Origin: Streptococcus mitis
GTDB lineage: Bacteria > Bacillota > Bacilli > Lactobacillales > Streptococcaceae
Assembly (NCBI RefSeq): GCF_000722705.1
Contig: NZ_JPFW01000007.1
Location: 62,001 to 126,000 of the forward strand
Direction: 5' to 3'
DNA length: 64,000 nt
Of the stretch, positions 54,701 through 61,271 are shown piece after piece. A model generated the notes under the pieces. The model worked only from the letters and a program-made list of their open reading frames with translations, did no database searches and was not told the origin of the DNA. Within the stretch, counting starts at the first letter, position 1; the number at the start of each line of letters is the position of its first letter. The translations under genes and the position numbers were made by a program.

Positions 54701-56067
54701 ATGCTGTAGTAACACCTAAGAAACCAGATGGAACAACATATCCACCAGGAACGAAGGTAGTTATCCCAGGAGATCATAATACTCCAATCGAAGTGACTAT
54801 TGGAGATAATGGATCAGGTGAAGTGCCAAATGATAAACTTCCAAAAGGAGATTTACCAGGAAAAGGTATCGTAACAGAGCTGAATAAGAGACCATCTAAT
54901 CCAGTTGATGTAACGACGCCAGCACGTAAGACACCAACAGTAGTGTTAGAACAAGATCCAAACACAGGGGACGTAACTGTAACACCTAAGAAACCTGACG
55001 GTTCAACATACCCACCAGGAACGAAGGTAGAAATTCCAGGTAAGAATGGCACACCGATTGTTGTAATAATTGGACAAGATGGAAAAGGTAAAGTACCAAA
55101 TAAAGACTTACCAGACGGTGAAGTTCCAGGAATAGGTAAGATTACAGAACCAGGAAAACCTTCTGTTGAAGTAAACGTGAAAACACCGAAAAAACTAGAT
55201 CCAAATGCACCTCAAACAGAACAACCAGGTGAAATTGAAATAACAAGAAAACCAAATGGAGATGCTGTAGTAACACCTAAGAAACCAGATGGAACAACAT
55301 ACCCACCAGGAACGAAGGTAGTTATCCCAGGTGACAATAACACTCCAATCGAAGTGATTATTGGAGATAATGGATCAGGTGAAGTACCAAATGGTAAACT
55401 TCCAAAAGGAGATTTGCCAGGAAAAGGAACAGTAACAGAGCCGAATAAGAGACCATCTAAACCAGTTGATGTAACAACGCCAGCACGTAAGACACCAACA
55501 GTAGAGTTAGAACAAGATCCAAATACAGGTAATGTAACAGTAACACCTAAGAAACCAGATGGGTCAACATACCCACCAGGAACGAAGGTAGAAATTCCAG
55601 GTAAGAATGGCACACCGATTGTTGTAATAATTGGACAAGATGGAAAAGGTAAAGTACCAAATAAAGACTTACCAGACCGTGAAGTACCAGGGAATGCTAA
55701 GATTACAGAACCAGGAAAAGATCCTGTTGAAGTTCCAGTGGTAACAACCCCAGCGAAACGTACTCCAACCGTAGTGTTAGAACAAGATCCAAATACAGGG
55801 AACGGCACAGTAACACCTGCTACCAATGGAAATTCTGGTCAAGATACACCTGCGCCTACACCAACAACTCCAATTCCAGATGTAGTTACTCCGAATGCAA
55901 ATCATGAAGATACTACAGATGCTAGTGACAATGGAGCTAAATCAAATGATTCTCAAAATGTATTGCCAAATACAGGAACAGAATCAAATGCGACTCTTGC
56001 CTCTCTAGGACTTCTTGGTATGTTAAGTGGTCTAGGACTTGCTTTGGGAAAGAAAAAAGAAGACTAA
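42751..56067 (+). CDS. Giant YSIRK-type/LPXTG cell-wall-anchored surface protein 2 (4438 aa)
   Basis: The signal peptide carries FSIRK at 22-26 with cleavage near VVSA-DS (~50). A helical region (~100-270) precedes a distinct folded head (~284-550, SSTWDSSDNLLIYQRH...) unlike the head of giant adhesin 1. Two tandem 568-aa blocks follow (1017-1584 and 1585-2152, each starting KPTAPT). Residues ~2152-2509 are homologous to giant adhesin 1. Two thrombospondin type-3-like calcium motifs (DTDGDGTPDKDDSDDDNDG at ~2881 and DTDGDGIPDKEDSDDDNDG at ~3012) precede about 14 full and one partial ~80-90-aa repeats (3048-~4359, VTVTPKKPDGSTYPPGTKVEIPG). A short Pro spacer, LPNTG (4405-4409), hydrophobic segment and KKKED tail follow. 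The ligand is unknown. Confidence 0.93.
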   Translation: MGNKSNSLSRVERHQREKVLRFSIRKYSFGAASVAVAALMFLGARVVSADSVIENNSQNTTDVVNQKEKEKSLAEIQQPTDNKVEVAQNPSEKETATNIESVVKAIDKAKLRKVVEELNATLSSKSDLDNSVISPIKDRVQKGQALLGSDTATQKDVDELLPLLESDLTALSNAAKESSKVQENATENKTEIKDNKTTSELSEADKTISDKKESLKLSADQLQAAVLELPEHESTKEVLEKANELLGLAQGVIQNTTISPNDIEDLTKRVKRMFNSVKISTLRLTSGSHDPRNGEKIEKGTNVRAASISSTWDSSDNLLIYQRHRASDGSRVVRNGLREYTENKVDMFAKTTTIGGERYVTYDVFFNNDGTAMANLSRYQIYRLILPPQILDLNSNGTYKGNTLRDLKFETYTRNGNSGTLSQNPERFTRTGSYNVNFLNDSSDYGPAWKKLTYFYGLDIRHNNSYDGDMRDTFKGNSNDPLLIHAVTRTESKFNKYSYGFGVKTEDKTAAVHMQVKAKLKSGVTDDQVRDAFALAVAGTYGATTNQAYTFISGRDANEPIYTDYPDQPVQPTLREKQAKLYPIQGSSHTKVVGDTIPNTGNPVADKYITRKGSGDFPAGMSWSWKNNSAPSTANAGKFTYTAIARYHDGSTSEDAKSGSDGRVYFTVNPKKPTITASDVQHKKGLTNQRITVNVGTGVKTGSTVTLYSGNKVIGTGKTNGATATITVAEALPGTPITAITTVDNNGVVTSERSDGVTPTDAPDNQAPTVKMTNPTNGNKSTVLTDNESTSPVTRIYRGATLNVPLSMYDNDPKGKVNLKYEGGLPKGVTFNNGTTLSKTGAVEKNPGTTSVTGTVAADAPLGKHTATFKVSDDQSGNVDKGNKSTVKFRTEVVDLEFEDGKGEIRQDGTLVVKGNKGTSLNDANSYLRTTDGTTHNDSFFPGGMKFRFIQPDNAVKNNVTFNTPGKHVVKAAAYFPENYAGTNGVQTVPRTGVTGDNVSEITNRAYLTKNIEVQIKPTAPTVTPETNGDVTVTPVVEENVNTFNFTYNDPNNTPKTVTATKTGNGWTLSNAPADGVTIDKTTGKVTIKDRAIKDSDPVTAKSKTNDNVESDPTTKTSNVGDNEPPKFKFTPNGKETRVETGGEQVAYITPTEDTNLKIGTVTDNSGKLSEVKFADKANKVFGIQGLGSGITYNEVAKTNNGDVDAPRDIIVSGKLPERNGNAAWTDNVEITRFVVAKDAALKEMRDQTENVSNPTRVKLKVLTQATKYDPHVGNQVIDKDITASGATVTQAEFDAIKSNITFTSERGDVKISNNSNNRTTGLNITMNDNGAIKQDSSNGSYYVSARIEYPDHSTEDVRIPVAKSDTTAPRVTINGKELSETATDYSFVVFKGSTFNPTLRVSDDKNSVKSVSVSGLPSGNNFSATGNWSKTGADVQVAGDAITATNNAQLGDHEASIVVKDALNNEKTYKFKYKVVDVAIRETPKTVSLNTQLGDSHNYVKVVDGTNPDGEEKYYPDGMRFKWKKVTAEVANNTRLTRPGIVTEYKPLVEFKSGAGFYTKTIDGKEVKVYTPATIERDQTFRVKPTAPTIAPLENGDVTVTPVSEENVNTLNFTYKHPNDSTITVTATKNGNRWSLTSGAPGDGVTIDPETGVVTIKDRAIKDVAEVTAKSVTTDSVDSDTTTANSKAGDKEPPVFTFAPDGKEKVVDANGRQVVYVTPTEETDLNIGVVTDNSGKLVQAIFREINGNTSSGLGFPGLTHNGLPRTDNVEVDAPRNILVTGKVSEYKSGTTPWADTDEYTRGMYARDAATNEIRNTSEHPTNVVFKVLTQATKYEPQVSAQPVNVDVNATSAKISQSDFDALKSNITFNSTRGPIKIDNTTAGLKISMKEDGAIKQNPDGSHYVGATIEYPDHSRDEIQIPVVKADANEPSATMDGMLLTKDENTTANFVVFRGSTFNPTFNVRDDRNNINKINVTGLPNGTSIEKTGPWTSGTNVKITEATNTSTSTADLGERVGEVTVTDATGNTGTYKYKYKVVDVEVRNSPETVELGTKLVDAANANNGKDSHNYVEVVDGQNNNGDDKYYPAGMNFKWSKNNAEITTTTEFNKPGVVTDYKALVKFSSGAGFYTKSIDGKTAKVYTPASIEKEVTFHVASPKPTFNQDAVSSTTRTISGTLGGFTLDNNNDRVVEVRLNDKDNTVLSSKNGQVTINGDTWTATLPDNVKLRQSENKNGETTQPSAITVVNKVGNTDVSKTSDPKVVTMGDYSPSATIAGSKHIDVTVPHDAKRIELRFHNSTDTDNTPNSIVLVRNENGGDWQVDPATPAGVTNANNFVQGITNSINEGNKAENKVSITLKETDNNKKLLIKEEVASGDNTDNYTSGLGLRVDYKPETGQNATPAGKWQVITVTNDAPVVTLKDAAVGTQENPKVYTAGTALTEDLLKELVTVSDTEDDRTTDKPFGTGTVNVTGLPANPTAGVYTVTLQPVDSQGKAGNKVTVHVVVKEEKPAAPTISQWQNGNVKVTPPTDGDKVTIPLTDGTVTLVKKDSGWELETPKEGVVFRNGSLEIPKKLVGTSVTAKATKGTGGSAVESDDATYTTTPHKVTTVDVIKEVDSPLTNSDLSGKTGVTGVVDGSEMKDFTAAKITSVVEKTSPLPTVTPDTKHTIPVTITYEDGSTETTDVIVKVKPQAPTVTPKENGTVEITPILTGEGTTTITYTGEDNTPQTVTVTKAGDGTWTSSDPTVAVDTNGKVTIPADKVKDGSPVTAQVTSKTTDLTSQSSTETAGKPLTVEVGTPVDVIENKAYTSDKVVTPNKDNSTITPTPKNGLTVTPDGKVTGTPDIKDWGEIEENRTVTIKVTVTHEGDTPVEKDVVVNVLRDTDGDGTPDKDDSDDDNDGIPDDQDKNPKLADKLTGTVTPPAPVREKAEVPPVTVVTPNKPGATITTENPPVNGLSVNGNGELTGTPTVDNWDKDEEERQINIPVKITKEKDGKTGKETEEIKVEVPVTILRDTDGDGIPDKEDSDDDNDGIPDEEEKKNGTDPKVPTTQTPSIGITRKENGDAIVTPTKPGGGTYPPGTTVTIPGNDNTPIEVTIGNDGSGTVPNDKLPKTDKPGTGVVTEPNKAPSKPVEVTTPARKPSTIELEQDPKTGDVTVTPKKPDGSTYPPGTTVEIPGKNGTPIVVTIEEGGKGKVSNSNLPEDKTPGTGKITENGKDPEDVKVETPKRIDPTLPETDAPTEIAITRKENGDAIVTPKKPGGTYPPGTKVEIPGEDGTTIEVTIGNDGSGTVPNDSLPKDAKPGTGTVTEPNKKPSQPVNVTTPARKTPTVELEQNPNTGDVTVTPKKPGEETYPPGTVVEIPGKDGNPIRVEIGQNGKGTVPNSELPDGNTPGNAKITEPNKPVENVKVETPARKTPTVELQQDPDTGEVTVTPKKPDGTTYPSGTKVEIPGKNGTPIVVTIGEDGKGKVPNKDLPDGNVSGSGTITEPGTGKTPEKVTVETPARLIPALVLDQDPNTGDVTVTPKKPDGTTYPPGTKVEIPGKNGVPIVVTTGPDGKVIIPNKDLPDGEISGTGKITPPGKPSVELEVKTPKKLDPNASQTEKPEKPGGIEITRKPNGDAVVTPKKPDGTTYPPGTKVVIPGDHNTPIEVTIGDNGSGEVPNDKLPKGDLPGKGIVTEPNKRPSNPVDVTTPARKTPTIELEQDPSTGDVTVTPKKPDGSIYQPGTKVEIPGKNGTPIIVTIGEDGKGKVPNKDLPEGDVPGTGKILEPGKPDENVNVTTPSRKTPTVELVQDPDSGDVTVTPKKPDGTTYPPGTTVEIPGKNGTPIVVTIGEDGKGKVPNKDLPNREVPGNAKITEPGKDPVEVPVVTTPAKLTPTVELEQDPNTGDVTVTPKKPDGSMYPPGTVVEIPGKNGTPIVVTIGQDGKGKVPNNDLPDGEVPGTGKITEPGKPSVEVDVKTPKKLDPNAPQTEQPGEIEITRKPNGDAVVTPKKPDGTTYPPGTKVVIPGDHNTPIEVTIGDNGSGEVPNDKLPKGDLPGKGIVTELNKRPSNPVDVTTPARKTPTVVLEQDPNTGDVTVTPKKPDGSTYPPGTKVEIPGKNGTPIVVIIGQDGKGKVPNKDLPDGEVPGIGKITEPGKPSVEVNVKTPKKLDPNAPQTEQPGEIEITRKPNGDAVVTPKKPDGTTYPPGTKVVIPGDNNTPIEVIIGDNGSGEVPNGKLPKGDLPGKGTVTEPNKRPSKPVDVTTPARKTPTVELEQDPNTGNVTVTPKKPDGSTYPPGTKVEIPGKNGTPIVVIIGQDGKGKVPNKDLPDREVPGNAKITEPGKDPVEVPVVTTPAKRTPTVVLEQDPNTGNGTVTPATNGNSGQDTPAPTPTTPIPDVVTPNANHEDTTDASDNGAKSNDSQNVLPNTGTESNATLASLGLLGMLSGLGLALGKKKED
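45799..49206 (+). repeat. Two diverged 1704-bp (568-aa) tandem blocks in giant adhesin 2
   Basis: Block 1 is 45799-47502 and block 2 is 47503-49206. Both run KPTAPT...NGDVTVTP, DRAIKD, EPP, VTDNSGK, ATKY, YPDHS, GSTFNP and YKVVDV in the same order. They are clearly homologous but not identical. Confidence 0.85.
51892..55826 (+). repeat. C-terminal stalk repeats of giant adhesin 2 (~15 units)
   Basis: Two alternating classes: one starting EITRKPNGDAVVTP (5 copies including the ENGDAIVTP variants) and one starting TVELEQDPNTGDVTVTP (9 full copies plus a final truncated one). Each unit is ~240-260 bp and shares YPPGTKVEIPG and GKGKVPNKDLP. Some adjacent DNA blocks are nearly identical. Confidence 0.9.
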
Positions 56068-56176
56068 AATAAAAATTTAGTCACAGCAACATTCATTCTT
56101 TTGTATTGTAAAGATAAACTAGATTGGTTCTGGGAATCGTGTTAGTCATAAAATACAAAGAATGTTTAGAATAGAG

Positions 56177-56231
56177 AAAGCGAACAATGCTAGGATTTTG
56201 TTAAACGAAATTCTAAGTATTGTTCGCTTTT
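56177..56231 (+). terminator. Terminator of giant adhesin 2, overlapping the hemW promoter
   Basis: A long inverted repeat AAAGCGAACAATGCT / AGTATTGTTCGCTTT with a T run. Its end lies 5 bp before the hemW -10, so the hemW -35 region is in the stem. Confidence 0.8.
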
Positions 56232-56232
56232 G

Positions 56233-56241
56233 TGGTATAAT
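56233..56241 (+). promoter_or_regulatory. hemW extended -10 promoter, leaderless arrangement
   Basis: TGG-TATAAT (-10 at 56236-56241). The expected start is A56249, the first base of the hemW ATG. Confidence 0.65.
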
Positions 56242-56248
56242 AATTACT

Positions 56249-57379
56249 ATGCAGAAGAAACCAACGTCAGCTTATGTGCACATCCCATTTTGTACCCAGA
56301 TTTGTTATTATTGTGACTTTTCAAAAGTATTTATCAAGAATCAGCCAGTCGACAGCTATTTGGAGCATCTGCTGGAAGAGTTTCGTTCCTATGATATTCA
56401 AAAGTTGCGAACCCTCTATATCGGTGGTGGGACACCGACAGCCTTGTCGGCTCCGCAACTGGAGGTATTGCTGGATGGCTTGACTAAAAACTTGGATTTG
56501 TCAGTCTTGGAAGAATTGACCATTGAAGCCAATCCAGGTGACTTGGATGCGGACAAGATTGCTGTTTTGAAGAACTCGGCTGTCAATCGTGTTTCCTTGG
56601 GCGTGCAGACCTTTGATGACAAGATGCTGAAAAAGATTGGGCGCAGTCATTTGGAGAAGGATATTTATGAAAATATCGACCGCCTGAAACTGGCTGGTTT
56701 TGACAATATCTCTATCGACTTGATTTATGCACTGCCTGGTCAGACTATGGAGCAAGTTAAGGAAAATGTAGCTAAGGCCATTGGGTTGGATATTCCCCAT
56801 ATGAGTTTGTATAGCTTGATATTGGAAAATCATACGGTCTTTATGAATCGTATGCGACGAGGGAAATTGCCTCTGCCTAAGGAGGAACTGGAAGCTGAGA
56901 TGTTTGAGTACATCATCGCAGAGCTGGAGCGAGCTGGTTTTGAGCATTATGAGATTTCCAATTTCTCCAAGCCTGGTTTTGAAAGTCGCCACAATCTCAT
57001 GTACTGGGACAATGCTGAATACTATGGCATCGGTGCTGGGGCATCTGGTTATGTCAATGGAGTGCGCTATAAAAATCATGGTCCCATTCGTCATTATCTC
57101 AGTGCAGTTGAGGAAGGCAATGCTCGTATTACAGAAGAGCAGCTGAGCCAAAAAGAGCAGATGGAAGAAGAAATGTTTCTGGGACTCCGCAAGAAATCAG
57201 GGGTCTCTATGGCGCGATTTGAAGAAAAATTTGGACGGTCTTTCGAGGGACTTTATGGAGAAATTGTCAGAGACTTGGTTCAACAAGGTCTCATGCAAAT
57301 AGACGGTAATCGCGTGCGCATGACAAAAAGAGGTCTCTTTTTGGGAGACACTGTAGCAGAACGATTTATTTTGGAGTAG
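56249..57379 (+). CDS. hemW: Radical SAM heme chaperone HemW
   Basis: 376 aa from ATG 56249 (MQKKPTSAYVHIPFC). The iron-sulfur motif CxxxCxxC is Cys15, Cys19, Cys22, followed by DF. GGGTPTALS is the SAM-binding glycine stretch and SLGVQTFDD is conserved. It was once annotated as oxygen-independent coproporphyrinogen oxidase, but HemW-type proteins insert heme. A longer frame from 56162 would be encoded by the terminator hairpin and is rejected. No SD is present; the ATG coincides with the predicted transcript start. The acyl-ACP thioesterase gene follows after 4 bp. Confidence 0.92.
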   Translation: MQKKPTSAYVHIPFCTQICYYCDFSKVFIKNQPVDSYLEHLLEEFRSYDIQKLRTLYIGGGTPTALSAPQLEVLLDGLTKNLDLSVLEELTIEANPGDLDADKIAVLKNSAVNRVSLGVQTFDDKMLKKIGRSHLEKDIYENIDRLKLAGFDNISIDLIYALPGQTMEQVKENVAKAIGLDIPHMSLYSLILENHTVFMNRMRRGKLPLPKEELEAEMFEYIIAELERAGFEHYEISNFSKPGFESRHNLMYWDNAEYYGIGAGASGYVNGVRYKNHGPIRHYLSAVEEGNARITEEQLSQKEQMEEEMFLGLRKKSGVSMARFEEKFGRSFEGLYGEIVRDLVQQGLMQIDGNRVRMTKRGLFLGDTVAERFILE

Positions 57380-57383
57380 GATC

Positions 57384-58121
57384 ATGGGCTTAACTTATCA
57401 AATGAAAATGAAGATTCCTTTTGATATGGCTGATATGAACGGTCATATCAAACTTCCAGATGTGATTTTGCTGTCCTTGCAAGTTTCAGGGATGCAGTCG
57501 ATTGAACTCGGGGTTAGTGATAAGGCCATTTTGGAAGAGCATAATCTGGTTTGGATTATCACAGAATACGATATTGAGGTGGTTCGTTTACCTCGTTTTG
57601 CGGAAGAAATCACCATCGAAACGGAAGCTTTGAGCTACAATCGACTCTTTTGCTACCGTCGCTTTACCATTTATGATGAAGCAGGACAGGAACTCATCCA
57701 CATGTTGGCGACCTTTGTTCTCATGGACCGAGACAGTCGAAAAGTCCATGCTGTTGAACCTGAGATTGTGGCTCCTTACCAGTCTGAGTTTGATAAAAAA
57801 CTTATCCGTGGACCAAAGTATAATTCCTTGGAAGAACCAAACAGCAAGGATTACCATGTTCGTTTTTACGACTTGGATATGAATGGTCATGTCAATAACA
57901 GTAAATACTTGGACTGGATTTTTGAGGTCATGGGAGCGGATTTTTTGACCCAGTATATTCCCAAGAAAATCAACCTCAAGTATGTCAAGGAAGTTCGACC
58001 AGGTGGGGTGATTACATCGGCTGTTGAACGGACTGGACTGGAAAGCAAGCATGAGATTACAAGCGACGGGGCTACCAATGCTCAAGCCATCATCACTTGG
58101 CAAGAAATAAAAAAAGATTAG
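57384..58121 (+). CDS. Acyl-ACP thioesterase
   Basis: 245 aa with two hot-dog domains, as in FatA/FatB-type thioesterases. The second domain contains [19 protein letters not shown], the conserved Asn/His catalytic region. It releases fatty acids from acyl carrier protein. It lies 4 bp after hemW and 10 bp before the HAD phosphatase gene, in one transcription unit. Confidence 0.9.
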   Translation: MGLTYQMKMKIPFDMADMNGHIKLPDVILLSLQVSGMQSIELGVSDKAILEEHNLVWIITEYDIEVVRLPRFAEEITIETEALSYNRLFCYRRFTIYDEAGQELIHMLATFVLMDRDSRKVHAVEPEIVAPYQSEFDKKLIRGPKYNSLEEPNSKDYHVRFYDLDMNGHVNNSKYLDWIFEVMGADFLTQYIPKKINLKYVKEVRPGGVITSAVERTGLESKHEITSDGATNAQAIITWQEIKKD

Positions 58122-58131
58122 GGTAAAATAT

Positions 58132-58905
58132 ATGAAATACAAAGGCTATTTAATTGATTTAGACGGAACTATTTATAAGGGGAAAAATCGAATCCCAGCA
58201 GGAGAGGCTTTTGTCCATGAATTGCAAAAGCGTGATATTCCTTATCTCTTTGTGACCAACAATACAACCCGCACTCCAGAGAGTGTTCAGGAGATGCTGG
58301 CTCAGAATTTTAATATCGATACGCCCCTATCGACTGTCTACACAGCGACTTTGGCAACTATCGACTATATGAACGACTTGGGACTGGAAAAGACGGTCTA
58401 TGTCATTGGTGAAGCAGGGCTCAAGGAAGCCATCAAGGCGGCTGGTTATGTGGAAGACAAGGAAAATCCTGCCTATGTGGTAGTAGGTTTGGACTGGCAA
58501 GTGGATTACGAAAAATTTGCGACAGCAACTCTGGCTATTCAAAAGGGTGCCCACTTTATCGGAACCAACCCTGACCTCAACATCCCGACAGAACGTGGTC
58601 TTTTACCTGGAGCAGGTTCGCTAGTAACTCTCCTTGAAGTAGCAACACGAGTGAAGCCTGTTTATATCGGAAAACCAAATGCCATCATTATGGACAAGGC
58701 GGTTGAGCACTTAGGTTTGGGACGTGAAGAATTAATCATGGTTGGGGACAATTACCTGACTGATATTCGAGCAGGGATTGACAATGGTATTCCAACGCTC
58801 TTGGTGACAACAGGTTTTACCAAGGCAGAAGAAGTAGCAGACCTGCCAATCACACCGACACATGTGGTTTCTAGCCTTGCGGAGTGGGATTTTGATGAGA
58901 ACTAA
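58132..58905 (+). CDS. TIGR01457 family HAD-type hydrolase
   Basis: 257 aa. HAD motif I is [11 protein letters not shown] (Asp9/Asp11), motif II FVTNNT, a C2-type cap, and motifs [18 protein letters not shown] and [13 protein letters not shown]. NagD/AraL-like sugar-phosphate or nucleotide phosphatase; the substrate is unknown. It overlaps the next gene by 11 bp. Confidence 0.92.
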   Translation: MKYKGYLIDLDGTIYKGKNRIPAGEAFVHELQKRDIPYLFVTNNTTRTPESVQEMLAQNFNIDTPLSTVYTATLATIDYMNDLGLEKTVYVIGEAGLKEAIKAAGYVEDKENPAYVVVGLDWQVDYEKFATATLAIQKGAHFIGTNPDLNIPTERGLLPGAGSLVTLLEVATRVKPVYIGKPNAIIMDKAVEHLGLGREELIMVGDNYLTDIRAGIDNGIPTLLVTTGFTKAEEVADLPITPTHVVSSLAEWDFDEN

Positions 58906-59512
58906 ACTGACCTTTTGGAGCTCTATGCTCTTTCTCCTCTCCCTTTCAATCCTTCTGACCATCTATCTGGCTTGGGTTTTCTATCCTATAGAGATGCAGT
59001 GGCTGAACTTAACAAATCGAGTTTATCTAAAACCAGAAACCATTCAATACAACTTTCATATCTTGATGAATTATCTGACTAATCCTTTTAGTCAGGTCTT
59101 GCAGATGCCTGATTTTCGTTCGTCAGCAGCTGGTCTGCACCATTTCGCAGTGGTCAAGAATCTCTTTCATTTGGTTCAGCTAGTAGCTCTAGTGACACTG
59201 CCAAGTTTCTATGTCTTTGTCAAAGGGATTGTGAAAAAGGGCTTCTTGTCTCTATTTAGTAAAGGGCTTTTGGCTCTAGTGGTCTTGCCTTTGCTGATTG
59301 GGCTTGGGGGAGTGTTGATTGGTTTTGATCAATTCTTTACCCTTTTCCATCAAATTCTCTTTGTGGGAGATGATACCTGGCTTTTTAATCCAGCCAAGGA
59401 TCCTGTTATTCTGATTTTGCCAGAGGCCTTCTTCCTCCATGCCTTCCTCCTCTTTTTCGCCCTCTATGAGAGCTTCTTTGGTTTTCTATACCTGAAAAGT
59501 CGTAGGAAATAA
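58895..59512 (+). CDS. TIGR01906 family integral membrane protein
   Basis: 205 aa from ATG 58895 (GGAG upstream, within the HAD gene). About five hydrophobic segments ([38 protein letters not shown] and others) and the family features [26 protein letters not shown]. Function unknown. Last gene of the hemW cluster. Confidence 0.88.
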   Translation: MRTKLTFWSSMLFLLSLSILLTIYLAWVFYPIEMQWLNLTNRVYLKPETIQYNFHILMNYLTNPFSQVLQMPDFRSSAAGLHHFAVVKNLFHLVQLVALVTLPSFYVFVKGIVKKGFLSLFSKGLLALVVLPLLIGLGGVLIGFDQFFTLFHQILFVGDDTWLFNPAKDPVILILPEAFFLHAFLLFFALYESFFGFLYLKSRRK

Positions 59513-59571
59513 TACTAAGATGTTCTTATTTTGAATAAATAAGTTAGGTATGTGATTTGAAACTATTGTCA

Positions 59572-59676
59572 ATACTCAATGAAAATCAAAGAGCAAACTA
59601 GGAAACTAGCTGCAGGCTGTACTTGAGTACGGCAAGGCGACGTTGACGCAGTTTGAATTTGATTTTCGAAGAGTAT
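59572..59676 (-). repeat. BOX element, A-C, reverse orientation
   Basis: Read on the minus strand it begins ATACTCTTCGAAAATC and ends TTTTCATTGAGTAT, with CGTCAACGTCGCCTTGCCG. boxB is absent. Confidence 0.92.
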
Positions 59677-59721
59677 AAGAATGAATTAATCAAATCCAAA
59701 CAGAGTCAATCGTTCGCAAAC

Positions 59722-59757
59722 AGTCTATTTTTCTTGAAAAAATAGGCTTTTTTTCTA
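59722..59757 (+). terminator. Terminator-like hairpin upstream of spx
   Basis: AGTCTATTTTTC / GAAAAAATAGGCT stem followed by a T run. Confidence 0.7.
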
Positions 59758-59765
59758 AAAATCCC

Positions 59766-59794
59766 TAGTCAAGCGCTTTATTTTTTTGTATAAT
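59766..59794 (+). promoter_or_regulatory. spx promoter
   Basis: TAGTCA (59766-59771), 17-bp spacer, TATAAT (59789-59794). Confidence 0.7.
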
Positions 59795-59828
59795 AGAAGT
59801 AGCAAAGTATAGATAAGAAGAGAAAAGC

Positions 59829-60230
59829 ATGATTACACTATTTCTATCACCGAGCTGTACATCATGTCGTAAGGCTAAGGCCTGGTTAGAAAAACATAAG
59901 GTTCCATTTGTGGAACACAATATTATGACCAGTCCTTTAACAAGAAAAGAATTGCAACACATCCTTTCCTTGACCGAAAATGGTACTGATGACATCATTT
60001 CAACTCGTTCAAAAATTTTTCAAAAATTGAATATTGATGTAGAGAGTATTTCGGTATCGGAATTGCTTCATTTAATTGAGCAGTACCCTAGTCTTTTGCG
60101 TCGTCCAATTATTATTGATGCTAAGCGCATGCAAATCGGTTTTAATGAAGATGAGATTCGTGCTTTTCTCCCCCGTAGTTATCGTAAGCAAGAACTAAAA
60201 GAAGCAAGAATGAGAGCTGGTATTAGTTAA
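59829..60230 (+). CDS. spx: Spx-family transcriptional regulator
   Basis: 133 aa, ArsC-like fold with the redox switch CTSC (Cys10 and Cys13) and the conserved [26 protein letters not shown]. Spx binds the RNA polymerase alpha C-terminal domain and redirects transcription under oxidative and envelope stress. Streptococci carry two paralogues (SpxA1/SpxA2); which one this is cannot be settled by reading. It overlaps the UPF0223 gene through TAATG. Confidence 0.93.
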   Translation: MITLFLSPSCTSCRKAKAWLEKHKVPFVEHNIMTSPLTRKELQHILSLTENGTDDIISTRSKIFQKLNIDVESISVSELLHLIEQYPSLLRRPIIIDAKRMQIGFNEDEIRAFLPRSYRKQELKEARMRAGIS

Positions 60231-60508
60231 TGAACAAACAGTATAGTTACCCACTAGATTTGTCGTGGAGCACTGAAGAACTTGCTTCAGTGCTTTCTTT
60301 TTTTAATGATGTTGAAGCTGCCTATGAAGGCAAGGTAGAGGCTAAAAAGTTACTGGACTCCTATAAGGGATTCAAAGCGGTCGTGCCAAGCAAGAGTGAA
60401 GAGAAACGTTTGGGGCGAGAATTTGAAATGGTTAGTGGCTATTCGCTTTACCGAGTAGTTCAGGCTGCTAAGGAAAAAGGGGAAGGAAAGATTTCTCTTG
60501 GAAAGTAA
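60230..60508 (+). CDS. UPF0223 family protein
   Basis: 92 aa, beginning [25 protein letters not shown], a conserved small Firmicutes protein of unknown function (YktA-like). The start overlaps the spx stop; the 3' end overlaps the IMPase start by 11 bp, giving translational coupling. Confidence 0.9.
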   Translation: MNKQYSYPLDLSWSTEELASVLSFFNDVEAAYEGKVEAKKLLDSYKGFKAVVPSKSEEKRLGREFEMVSGYSLYRVVQAAKEKGEGKISLGK

Positions 60509-61271
60509 ATTTGAATTTGCTAAAGAACTTGTTAAGAAAGCAGGCCAGTACATCCTTGACCATATGCAGGAAGACTTGCGTGTTGAGACCAAGTCCTCTC
60601 CAACAGACTTGGTGACCAGACTGGACAAGGAAGTTCAGGAACTATTGGTGGGTGAGATTTTATCTCGTTATCCTGAGGATAAGATTTGTGCTGAAGAAGG
60701 TTGTCTGCGAGCTTCGGTTCAAGAAGGAAAGGTTTGGGTCATTGATCCGATTGATGGTACCAATAACTTTGTAGCCCAGCAGGAAGATTTTGCTGTTATG
60801 ATGGCTTATTTTGAAAATGGTCAAGGCCAGTTTGGCCTGATTTATGATGTGGTCAAAGGGAATTGTTATCACGGTGGTGGAGCCTTTCCCGTTTGTCTAA
60901 ATGATAAGCCCCTAGCTCCCTTTAAAGCAAAACCACTTGGAGATTTTCTTATTGCAGGAAATAGTGGCATGCTGGAAACCAACGAATGGGGGCTGGCTGA
61001 TTTGAGTCGAGCCGTCCTCGGTGTTCGTGTCTATGGGAGTGCGGCCATTAGTTTTGCCAAGATTTTGTCAGGGCGTTTGTTGACCTATGTCACCTATCTG
61101 CAACCATGGGATTATGCTGCTGCTAGTATTTTAGGGGAAAGTCTGGGCTATCGGATTGTGACTCTTTCTGGTGAAACTCCTAATTTTCAAACCAGACAGG
61201 CGGTCATGATGGTGCCTCTTGAGATGCAGGAGGAAATTCAGTCCTATATTTACGAAAGGAAAAGAACTTAA
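60498..61271 (+). CDS. Inositol monophosphatase family protein
   Basis: 257 aa with a TTG start (60498) preceded by AAGGAAAG. Metal-binding motifs include the EE of ICAEEG and [13 protein letters not shown]; the C-terminal motif is [13 protein letters not shown]. The substrate may be a sugar phosphate or PAP rather than inositol phosphate. It overlaps the UPF0223 gene and is followed directly by rsmF. Confidence 0.9.
   Translation: MESKFEFAKELVKKAGQYILDHMQEDLRVETKSSPTDLVTRLDKEVQELLVGEILSRYPEDKICAEEGCLRASVQEGKVWVIDPIDGTNNFVAQQEDFAVMMAYFENGQGQFGLIYDVVKGNCYHGGGAFPVCLNDKPLAPFKAKPLGDFLIAGNSGMLETNEWGLADLSRAVLGVRVYGSAAISFAKILSGRLLTYVTYLQPWDYAAASILGESLGYRIVTLSGETPNFQTRQAVMMVPLEMQEEIQSYIYERKRT

Larger units (their letters stand above)
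59513..59828 (+). other. Intergenic region before spx
   Basis: No gene. It contains a reverse-oriented BOX element (59572-59676), a terminator-like hairpin (59722-59757) and the spx promoter (59766-59794). Confidence 0.75.

Noticed and set aside
51894-55826. Long open frames on the minus strand across the giant adhesin 2 repeats (up to 287 codons)
   Set aside because: They recur with each repeat, are Pro/Gly/Val/Ser-rich mirror images of the repeat codons, and have no ribosome binding sites; they are antisense shadows.
56162-56248. N-terminal extension of HemW
   Set aside because: The extra 29 codons are encoded by the terminator hairpin and promoter; HemW proteins start near the CxxxCxxC motif.
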